In this document: piece by piece, positions 6,159-11,734 of the stretch
Position numbering within the stretch: the first letter of the stretch is position 1
Layout: every line of letters begins with the position of its first letter
Source of the DNA: Alphaproteobacteria bacterium UBA1218
GTDB taxonomy: Bacteria > Pseudomonadota > Alphaproteobacteria > Rs-D84
Assembly (NCBI GenBank): GCA_002309215.1
Contig: DBXG01000044.1
Location: 1 to 11,734, forward strand
Length of the DNA stretch: 11,734 nt
Reading direction: 5' to 3'
Notes under the pieces: model-generated
Databases searched by the model: none
What the model saw: only the letters and a program-made list of their open reading frames with translations
What the model was told of the DNA's origin: nothing
Program-made: the position numbers and the translations under genes

Positions 6159-8130
6159 ATTCTTCATAATCATCCAGATATTCTTCTTCTGATTCTCCTT
6201 CAATCAAATCTGTTGGTTCTTGATAGTCTTGCTCTGAAACAACCATATCGTCATTTTTAGACCCAACATCATATACTGGTTTATTAACAACAATCTCATC
6301 AATATTTTCTTCTACTGGTTCCTCTTCAACAAAATCACCCGATGTCATAACCCGGGCAGGCACAGAATCCATTACTACTGGCTCTGTTGATTCCGTTTGG
6401 ATATCTTCCTCTATAACCGATTCGGTTGTTTCTTCAACTGTTTCTTCTGGTACAGGTTCTGCCGCCACAGACTCTACATCCGCTGGTTCTGCTTCCGTTT
6501 CTTCTTCTACAAAAACGAATTCTTCTGGTTCAGCCTCTACCTTTTTACCAACTTGTACTGTTTCAACTGTTTCCTCTGGAACAACTATTTCTCCTTGGGC
6601 GTTTTCAACAGGTTGTTCTTCAACAGCTTTCTCTTCAACCACAGCAGCCAATAATGGTTTGTTTTTACCAACATGTTTCTGATACAGCCATAAAGTAAAC
6701 ACAGATAAAACAATCAAAATTACCAACAACAAATAATATATAAACGTTGGTTTGGAACGACCAGTTTGTTCAGAAACAGATATATTAGTAGAACTAATCG
6801 GTGGAACAACAGGCGGAACAGGCATCACAGGCTGTGAATATTGTGGTTCATTATTCATAACAGGTTGCGGTTCTAATTTTGGTTGTTCCGCAACAGGTTC
6901 CAAGTTTTCCACTGTTGTCATAGATTCTAATACAGGTTTTGGTTCTGATACCGTCGGTAAAGATTCTTCGTCATGAACAGGCACCATAGATTCCAGAACA
7001 GGTTTTGGTTCTTCTTCCAGACGAGGTGTAAATATCGGTGTTTTTGTTTCAATTTCGGGTACAGTTTCTGAGATATTTTCTGAATTGAATACCGGCTCCT
7101 TTTCCTCTGGCGCTGAAATATTCAACGACGGCGCATCAAAAGTAATCGGCTTGAAAGCAATATCTTCATTCAATATCTCGGGATCTTTATCAAATAGCGG
7201 TTTTATATCACTATTTGCATTTACATCTTCGTCTTCATCATCATCAATTTCTTCAGCAACACTTTCTGTGTCAGAGTCTGTAATTTCTTCTTCAACCTCT
7301 TCATCATCATCAAAATCATCATCCGATTCGTCTTCATCTGGTTCAACCTTTTGTACTTCATGCTTTGGTGCAACCATTACAAACTTTGATGTTTTTGGGC
7401 TTTGTTGTATTTCCAGCGCAGGCTGATTTAACAAATCGCTGGCCAGTTCCGCATCAACTGTGGCAACTTCCAACCGTTTCTGTGCAGAATCCAGCCTTTT
7501 CTTGGCACGTTTCAGTTTTTCATTTGTTGCATCAATCTGAGATTCCAATTTCAGAATCTTGGATGCAGATTGTTTAGTTGGAACCTTTCCAATTTCTTTC
7601 TTTTGCGCAGATAATTTCGCACGCAAAGTTTTAACACGTTCCTGTAAACGAACAATAGTTTCTTTGGTTTTTACAATCGTGATATTAGTTTTTGCAATAG
7701 TTTCATTTGCGACATTAAGACGAATCATCGCACTATGACGCGCAGCTGAATCACGTAAAATATTCAACTGATTCAAATGTTCAGACAAATCATCACCTGC
7801 GATATACGCATCGATAAGATTTTCATATACAGATAAACCAGAATATTCGATATCAAGTTTTTGGTATTTATTATCTTGCTTTGGACGAATCGTTTCCAGA
7901 TCAACATCATATTCCCCAGAAAGTATTTCATCCCATTTTCTATCGCCCATTGGGTTTATAACCAATAACACATTAGGTTTGTTCTGATTGATAGTGTTAT
8001 CCAACACAAACACCAAATCATCAGAATCATCATAGAAAGCATTGATTGCATTACCGTCTATGTTATACGAACGCATATTCAATGTTCCGTATTCTGTTTC
8101 ATTCACTATATCTTCTCTCTCGCCTATCAT
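6157..8130 (-). CDS. Unrecognised acidic coiled-coil protein with one membrane span
   Basis: I do not recognise this 657-residue protein. An apparently globular N-terminal part (1-125) has no signal peptide. A strongly helical K/E/R/L-rich segment (about 140-232) looks like a coiled coil. Then comes a very acidic stretch with D/E runs at 264-304, and a Pro/Glu-rich linker containing the repeated phrase EPKPVLESM (374-382 and 396-404). One transmembrane helix spans about 463-483 (YYLLLVILIVLSVFTLW), followed by a 170-residue acidic tail (Val/Glu/Pro) to the end. Basic residues flank the helix on both sides (RSK before, QKHVGKNK after), so the orientation is uncertain; no signal peptide plus one late helix favours a cytoplasmic N-terminus. 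It starts 15 bp after the gcrA stop with a GGGGGA ribosome binding site, so the two are almost certainly co-transcribed. A link to envelope or division is inference. Confidence 0.85.
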   Translation of the reverse strand: MIGEREDIVNETEYGTLNMRSYNIDGNAINAFYDDSDDLVFVLDNTINQNKPNVLLVINPMGDRKWDEILSGEYDVDLETIRPKQDNKYQKLDIEYSGLSVYENLIDAYIAGDDLSEHLNQLNILRDSAARHSAMIRLNVANETIAKTNITIVKTKETIVRLQERVKTLRAKLSAQKKEIGKVPTKQSASKILKLESQIDATNEKLKRAKKRLDSAQKRLEVATVDAELASDLLNQPALEIQQSPKTSKFVMVAPKHEVQKVEPDEDESDDDFDDDEEVEEEITDSDTESVAEEIDDDEDEDVNANSDIKPLFDKDPEILNEDIAFKPITFDAPSLNISAPEEKEPVFNSENISETVPEIETKTPIFTPRLEEEPKPVLESMVPVHDEESLPTVSEPKPVLESMTTVENLEPVAEQPKLEPQPVMNNEPQYSQPVMPVPPVVPPISSTNISVSEQTGRSKPTFIYYLLLVILIVLSVFTLWLYQKHVGKNKPLLAAVVEEKAVEEQPVENAQGEIVVPEETVETVQVGKKVEAEPEEFVFVEEETEAEPADVESVAAEPVPEETVEETTESVIEEDIQTESTEPVVMDSVPARVMTSGDFVEEEPVEENIDEIVVNKPVYDVGSKNDDMVVSEQDYQEPTDLIEGESEEEYLDDYEE

Positions 8131-8145
8131 CAGAAATCCCCCGTT

Positions 8146-8760
8146 TTATTTTTTCTTTGGTGGTGTAAATTGGTACGCCTGACGACAATGTTCATAACAA
8201 TACGGCTTGCCAGCAAACACTGTTTCGCCACAGAAATGAAAATTATCAGAATCCGGATCGCCAATTGGCCAACGACATTGATTTGGTTTCAGGTTTGCCA
8301 TCTGCAAAGCATGCTGAATCAACAATTCGTGCAAAGCCAAATCTTTCTTGGTCTTTTTAGAAGCAGTTTTTATCACGGGCTTTTCAACAACCACAGCTTT
8401 TTTATCTGCTTTGGGCGTCTTTTTTGTCTCAGCAACTTTCTTAACTGGTTTTACAACAGGCTTTTCAAGCGGTACTTTTTTACCTTTCTTGACAACCTTT
8501 TTCAACACTTCTTTCAAACCAGCTTTTTTAGCGACAAGCTTTTTAGAAGCCTTTGTCGTTTCTTTTGCTTCCTTTTTCGGCTTGGCAGATTTTTTGTCTG
8601 TTGTATCGACAGCCTTGGCATTCCAACCCAAACGATTCAACTTGCCAATAACGGCATTTTTAGATACTTCCAATTTTTTGCCAATTTCAGACGCAGACAA
8701 CCCCTTGCCAACCAACGCCTTTAATTTTTTCAGCATATTGCTGTCCCAACCCTTGCTCAT
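8146..8760 (-). CDS. gcrA: GcrA-family cell-cycle transcriptional regulator
   Basis: GcrA binds sigma-70 RNA polymerase and activates promoters with CcrM-methylated GANTC sites, coordinating the alphaproteobacterial cell cycle. The 204-residue product has the helix-turn-helix at 1-45 (GLSASEIGKKL then NAVIGKLNRLGW, close to the family signature). The C-terminal domain shows CRWPIGDP (162-169), HFCG (175-178) and YCYEHC (187-192), as in GcrA. Between them, residues 52-139 form an extremely Lys/Ala/Val/Pro-rich linker like a histone H1 tail; it makes the protein longer than the roughly 170 residues of Caulobacter GcrA. AAGGAC before the ATG is the ribosome binding site. The gene is divergent from the prepilin peptidase and leads a two-gene operon. 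Its promoter contains a GANTC site, suggesting autoregulation. Confidence 0.93.
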   Translation of the reverse strand: MSKGWDSNMLKKLKALVGKGLSASEIGKKLEVSKNAVIGKLNRLGWNAKAVDTTDKKSAKPKKEAKETTKASKKLVAKKAGLKEVLKKVVKKGKKVPLEKPVVKPVKKVAETKKTPKADKKAVVVEKPVIKTASKKTKKDLALHELLIQHALQMANLKPNQCRWPIGDPDSDNFHFCGETVFAGKPYCYEHCRQAYQFTPPKKK

Positions 8761-8785
8761 AATAAAAAGTCCTTGTGTTTATATC

Positions 8786-8822
8786 TGATATAATTGTATC
8801 ATAAAAACGAATCGAAAGGCAA
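8786..8822. promoter_or_regulatory. Overlapping divergent promoters of gcrA and the prepilin peptidase, with a GANTC site
   Basis: The near-palindrome at 8786-8801 gives each strand an extended -10. Plus strand: TGA followed by TATAAT (8789-8794), with no good -35. Minus strand: TGA followed by TACAAT (8798-8793), with TTGCCT (8822-8817) 18 bp upstream. A GANTC site (8809-8813) lies between the -35 and -10 of the gcrA promoter. The two promoters share bases, so they probably exclude each other. Confidence 0.6.
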
Positions 8823-8832
8823 GAGAGAAAAC

Positions 8833-9294
8833 ATGATTTCTTATATATTTTTTTATGTGATTTTAATCGGTGCAATTTACTGTGCGATTCGTATGGCGAC
8901 CAACGATTTCAGGCACCGCATCATACCAGACGTGTATCTTTTTCCGTTTTTATTTGCTGGTTTACTGATTACGACCTTTTTCCCATGGCCTGTATCAACT
9001 GGTGATTCAGTCATTGGCGGGGCAATCGGCTACTGCTTGGGATTGATTGTTGGTTTTATATTTGAACATTTACAAAAAAAGCAAAAATACCCACCGATTG
9101 GTATGGGTGATATCAAGTTGTTGGGGGCAGGTGGCATATGGCTTGGCACCATCGGTTTGGCAATCGCCATGGTTATTGCGTGCATATTATCTGTGATATG
9201 GGGAAAAAGGAAACATCAGAAATATATTCCTTTTGCGCCTTTCTTTTTAACGGGGGGATTTTTGTCTTTGATTATAATTCAATTTTTGATATAA
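8833..9294 (+). CDS. Prepilin-type (A24) aspartic peptidase, short CpaA/TadV-like form
   Basis: A24 peptidases are inner-membrane aspartic proteases that remove the leader of type IV prepilins, Tad/Flp pilins or type II secretion pseudopilins. The 153-residue protein is almost entirely hydrophobic helices. It carries both catalytic motifs: D25-F-R-H-R-I-I-P-D near the first loop and GMGD (90-93) before the K-L-L-G-A-G-G segment. The N-terminal methyltransferase domain with Cys pairs found in full-length PilD is absent, as in CpaA/TadV/FppA. The ATG at 8833 is chosen because AAAGGCAAGAGAG precedes it; an in-frame TTG at 8796 region upstream lies within the promoter. No pilin or secretion gene is visible in the window, so the substrate is unknown. 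The next gene begins 16 nt after the stop and may share the transcript. Confidence 0.9.
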   Translation: MISYIFFYVILIGAIYCAIRMATNDFRHRIIPDVYLFPFLFAGLLITTFFPWPVSTGDSVIGGAIGYCLGLIVGFIFEHLQKKQKYPPIGMGDIKLLGAGGIWLGTIGLAIAMVIACILSVIWGKRKHQKYIPFAPFFLTGGFLSLIIIQFLI

Positions 9295-9295
9295 T
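9268..9295 (+). promoter_or_regulatory. Possible promoter at the 3' end of the peptidase gene
   Basis: TTGATT (9268-9273), 16-bp spacer, TGA plus TATAAT (9290-9295) forms an extended -10 overlapping the peptidase stop codon. A start near 9302 would leave a leader of only about 9 nt before the ATG at 9311. Confidence 0.45.
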
Positions 9296-9310
9296 CTAGT
9301 GAAAGAAAAT

Positions 9311-10885
9311 ATGAAAGCAGGAAAGATAAAATCTTTATTTGTGTTTATAATCGGCTGTTTTTATGCCGTCTGCGCGTATTCAGCGGTGTCATTGTTTTCA
9401 GATTATGGTCAAATTCAGAACGTCCAAAATTATTCTACAAATCCATTTTGGTCACCAAACGCGCCATATAATCAAAAATTACCACAACCTGTGTATGTCC
9501 GGGGTAATGCTGTAACCACCGAAGAATGCATAAATGTTATTCAATCCGCTGTTGCGTTTCAATGTGCTGCGCGCGATAATTGCAGAAATACCGCATTGAC
9601 CGACATACGGCCCGCAATAATCGTTCAGTTATCTAATCTACCTGGCAAGGCTTATACCGCATGTGCCGGTTATTTGGACAGCGCGTTCGAATCATATGTG
9701 GCTCAGTTTGGCAACAATGCACCAACTCGTCAGGTTGCATTTCCGGCTGGAACAGTTCCAAATTCAACATTAAATAATACAAACACGATTCAGATAAAAA
9801 ATCCGTATGAGGTTAAAACCCCACAATGGCAACAGGAAATAAATGAACGAAGTCGTGAATTACAGGAATTACAGTCTGAAAATGGTGCGGACAATTATGG
9901 ATTGTCCGCAACTGCGTTTCCGACAACATATAACGATTTGTCTTTGGCAGAACGCATGGAAAACGAAGTAATTGGTTATGAACCATACAAGGGCAAAAGC
10001 GCATATAAAACCATAGAGGTAAAAAGCGCCAACGAATGGTGCAAAGAACATCAGGGTTCCAGGGAATGTAAAGAATACGAACAACAACAAAAACTGGCTC
10101 AACAATCTAAGAATTCAACCACCACCCAAAACGCGCAAAAAGCATCCGTTCCTACTAACCAAGTCACAAAAATAACCAACAAATACAAAAATATACCCGA
10201 AGTTCCAGAATCAGACCGTATATATAGTGGTTTTGTATGTGAAAACAACAAATCCATTGACGGCACTCTAACAGCAGCCTCCGTCGCTGCAATCGTATTA
10301 CCTTTGGGAAGCGCAGTAAAAGCAGCAGCAGCAGCAAAGGCGGCAACTAGTGCAAAAATCATATCGGGTTTATCCGGTTTTGCAACAAAACTTGGTTTAA
10401 AAGGTCTGGGGTTAGTAGGTGCAGGAATTGCGACTCTTGGCGCAAACAAGGTGATTAATGCCGATCAAGAAGCAACTCCAGAGGCTAGCGACCTATATAG
10501 TTATTTCAACAGCGACGCAAATCCAGATATAATAAATTGTAAAGACTTGGATCCTAACGAGGGTTGCTATACAGTTTGTGGACAATCCGGCCCACAAGAC
10601 GAGGATGATTTAAACCACAAAGTGTTTATGCCAATTTTTGGCAAAAGTTATTGTGTTAACCCCAATAATTACACTTTACAAGATACAAAAACGAACGAAT
10701 TACTAACAATGTCTACTGAACAAATGAAACGTGTTAATGAATTCCTACAAAAAGATGTTGTAGAACAAGGTTTTTGTAGTAGAAACGAGGATGATATTGA
10801 TTTTTATTTTGGACATTTTATAATCGATTCAAATAATAACGATAAGTTGTTTAAAGTAGATGGTATTGTACGTCTTGATGATTAA
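9311..10885 (+). CDS. Unrecognised secreted Cys-containing protein, 524 residues
   Basis: I do not recognise this protein. Residues 1-25 form a signal peptide (KAGKIK, hydrophobic core, AYSA) with cleavage expected after A25. The mature part has 12 Cys (73, 85, 91, 118, 244, 253, 310, 410, 419, 423, 448, 489), an even number that suggests disulfides in the periplasm or outside. Residues 170-215 and 240-295 are polar, Gln/Asn/Lys-rich and probably extended or helical. Residues 319-382 form an Ala/Gly-rich hydrophobic stretch (LTAASVAAIVLPLG, then AAAAAKAA, then GLGLVGAGIATLG) that could insert into a membrane. The C-terminal part has the Cys cluster 410-448. The ATG at 9311 is preferred over a GTG at 9299, which lies 4 nt after the previous stop. 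GAAAGA gives only a weak ribosome binding site. The leader peptide is not of prepilin type, so it is not an obvious substrate of the neighbouring peptidase. Confidence 0.82.
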   Translation: MKAGKIKSLFVFIIGCFYAVCAYSAVSLFSDYGQIQNVQNYSTNPFWSPNAPYNQKLPQPVYVRGNAVTTEECINVIQSAVAFQCAARDNCRNTALTDIRPAIIVQLSNLPGKAYTACAGYLDSAFESYVAQFGNNAPTRQVAFPAGTVPNSTLNNTNTIQIKNPYEVKTPQWQQEINERSRELQELQSENGADNYGLSATAFPTTYNDLSLAERMENEVIGYEPYKGKSAYKTIEVKSANEWCKEHQGSRECKEYEQQQKLAQQSKNSTTTQNAQKASVPTNQVTKITNKYKNIPEVPESDRIYSGFVCENNKSIDGTLTAASVAAIVLPLGSAVKAAAAAKAATSAKIISGLSGFATKLGLKGLGLVGAGIATLGANKVINADQEATPEASDLYSYFNSDANPDIINCKDLDPNEGCYTVCGQSGPQDEDDLNHKVFMPIFGKSYCVNPNNYTLQDTKTNELLTMSTEQMKRVNEFLQKDVVEQGFCSRNEDDIDFYFGHFIIDSNNNDKLFKVDGIVRLDD

Positions 10886-10905
10886 AGGCTTGGAATAAAA
10901 CCTTG

Positions 10906-10934
10906 TTGTGTTTAGTATAAAAAATTATTATAAT
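10906..10934 (+). promoter_or_regulatory. Promoter of the 104-residue secreted protein
   Basis: TTGTGT (10906-10911), 17-bp spacer, TATAAT (10929-10934). The start near 10941 leaves a short leader containing the AAGGAAAGG ribosome binding site. Confidence 0.65.
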
Positions 10935-10960
10935 GAACATGTACAAGGAAAGGTTTATAT

Positions 10961-11275
10961 ATGAAAAAAATACTATTTATCATAATTTCAGTTATATTCG
11001 TATGTGGCAATACGTTCGGGTACCAGGTATTATCCAGTAAGGAATTTGGTAAAAACGATGCAAAGAATCAAAACATCGTTGTTAAATGCACAACCGATAC
11101 TGGTAAACTGTCTGCTGAAACATGTTCTTTGCGCAGATATGCAAAATGCACAGACAAAGAAAAACAAAATTGTAATCAATGGCAGCCTTGGCGTGATTTA
11201 CGCGATTCAAGTGCAACATACGCAGATTGGAAATCTGCCGCCTCTGCCTGTTGCAAGAAAAAGGGTTTAAGATAA
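10961..11275 (+). CDS. Unrecognised small secreted protein with six Cys
   Basis: I do not recognise this 104-residue protein. Residues 1-20 are a clear signal peptide (MKK, then FIIISVIFV, ending NTFG). The mature part of about 84 residues has six Cys (43, 55, 63, 71, 97, 98), including a vicinal CC near the end. It also has several Trp and many Lys (net basic, RRYAKC, CCKKKGLR). This fits a small disulfide-stabilised periplasmic or exported protein. The strong AAGGAAAGG ribosome binding site and near-consensus promoter suggest good expression as a single-gene unit. A terminator follows about 40 nt after the stop. A partner of the upstream secreted protein is possible but only inferred from adjacency and shared Cys content. 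Confidence 0.83.
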   Translation: MKKILFIIISVIFVCGNTFGYQVLSSKEFGKNDAKNQNIVVKCTTDTGKLSAETCSLRRYAKCTDKEKQNCNQWQPWRDLRDSSATYADWKSAASACCKKKGLR

Positions 11276-11314
11276 AAACTTTATTTTGATGCCCCAACCA
11301 CACAATAAAAAATA

Positions 11315-11335
11315 GGGCATTCGCCCATTTTTTTT
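11315..11335 (+). terminator. Terminator after the small secreted protein
   Basis: GGGC (11315-11318) and GCCC (11323-11326) close a 4-nt loop, followed by an A and eight T. The stem is short. The same GGGCAT (11315-11320) can instead pair with ATGCCC at 11289-11294, which would prevent the terminator hairpin. Confidence 0.65.
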
Positions 11336-11340
11336 ACGTT

Positions 11341-11734
11341 TTCTGTCCGCCTGCGCTGTTCTTAAAATGTGAAAACTTTTCCAAGAATTTGCTGTGCTAC
11401 GGCGCGATTGCACGACTTTATGTGCTTTCCGTCCGCCTTCGCTATGCTACGGCGCGACACTCAATTTTCAGCCCTCGCTTTACACTTCGCCAAGGCTTCG
11501 TGTAACAAATCGCTTCGGTGAAAATTGGTGGTGGATGTGGGCGGACTCCCTCGCACGCATATAAAATATGCGGCTGCGGGCAAAACGTAACGATTTGGTT
11601 GCGTTTTACTTACCAAATCTACTTATTTTCGAACCAAACAACTTCGTTGTACGACCGAATACCACAAACTATATCCACCACAAAAAAAGAACCACAAAAG
11701 GTGGTTCGTTTTTTGTGGTGGATGTGGGCGGACT
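11341..11734. repeat. Palindrome-rich, repeat-rich noncoding region at the right edge
   Basis: This stretch of nearly 400 bp has no convincing gene and is visibly more GC-rich than its surroundings. Repeats: GTCCGCCT-n-CGCT at 11345 and 11431; a 13-bp block TGCTACGGCGCGA at 11395-11407 and 11445-11457; a 20-bp block at 11528-11547 and 11715-11734, the latter ending at the window edge. Hairpins: CAATTTTCA (11462-11470) with TGAAAATTG (11518-11526); GCATAT/ATATGC around 11558-11572; GATTTGG (11592-11598) with CCAAATC (11613-11619); ACAAC-ttc-GTTGT near 11650. The pattern resembles a dispersed palindromic element, a small non-autonomous mobile element, or a structured RNA region; the sequence alone does not decide. 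Confidence 0.6.
11673..11723. repeat. Long near-perfect hairpin (possible bidirectional terminator)
   Basis: A 15-bp arm (11673-11687 with 11709-11723) continues past one A/G mismatch into a 7-bp arm (11689-11695 with 11701-11707), with a 5-nt loop. An A7 run on the left and a T6 run on the right sit within the arms, so the inner stem alone could terminate transcription in either direction. Confidence 0.7.

Noticed and set aside
6397..7577. Open frames on the plus strand opposite the 657-residue gene
   Set aside because: They are low-complexity (Ser/Phe/Leu-rich) reflections of the Glu/Asp/Lys-rich minus-strand gene, without ribosome binding sites.
8170..8788. Phe/Leu-rich open frames opposite gcrA
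   Set aside because: They mirror the Lys-rich linker codons of gcrA; the GcrA frame has family motifs and a ribosome binding site.
9311..9385. Prepilin-type leader on the 524-residue protein as substrate of the neighbouring peptidase
   Set aside because: The N-terminus is a conventional signal peptide ending AYSA, without the G followed by hydrophobic residues and E at +5 expected of prepilins.
11341..11734. CRISPR array or short gene on the minus strand
   Set aside because: Repeats are few, of different lengths and irregularly spaced; the minus-strand frames are short and stop within about 30 codons.

Overview
The window looks like a piece of an AT-rich, host-associated or gut-type alphaproteobacterial genome. 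The strongest lineage marker is a GcrA-family cell-cycle regulator (N-terminal helix-turn-helix, C-terminal CRWPIGDP motif with paired Cys), a family known from Alphaproteobacteria. A CcrM-type GANTC site sits in its own promoter. All eight genes whose 3' ends lie in the window, plus gcrA itself (nine in all), end in TAA. Most genes stand alone between their own promoter and their own intrinsic terminator. The housekeeping genes are also separated from their usual partners (tig without clpP, adk outside the ribosomal-protein cluster, acpS without rnc/era), which suggests a rearranged genome.

Layout. (1) 1-1259, minus: the N-terminal 419 codons of a secreted Cys-rich protein with GCC2/GCC3-like repeats, running off the left edge. 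(2) 1260-1671: a divergent intergenic region. Its minus strand carries a promoter, about 200 nt of RNA that folds into a rod plus a four-way junction, and an intrinsic terminator only 28 nt upstream of the Cys-rich gene's start codon. This is the layout of an attenuator or riboswitch and the most intriguing object in the window. (3) 1672-6114, plus: tig (trigger factor with a His/Cys-rich insert), rpsA (six S1 domains), an adenylate kinase and acpS. (4) 8760-6157, minus: gcrA followed 15 bp later by an unrecognised 657-residue acidic, coiled-coil, single-membrane-span protein. (5) 8833-11275, plus: a short prepilin-type (A24) aspartic peptidase, then two unrecognised Cys-containing secreted proteins. 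(6) 11276-11734: no gene, but a terminator and a palindrome-rich, repeat-rich, more GC-rich stretch reaching the right edge.

How they fit together. Region 3 is protein-synthesis and folding machinery plus nucleotide and acyl-carrier metabolism, one gene per transcription unit. gcrA and the peptidase gene are divergent, with a shared palindrome giving each strand an extended -10. The gcrA and acpS promoters both hold a GANTC site between -35 and -10, so both are candidates for GcrA/CcrM control. The secreted, disulfide-rich proteins at both ends and the prepilin peptidase point to investment in cell-surface or exported structures, but no pilin is visible here.
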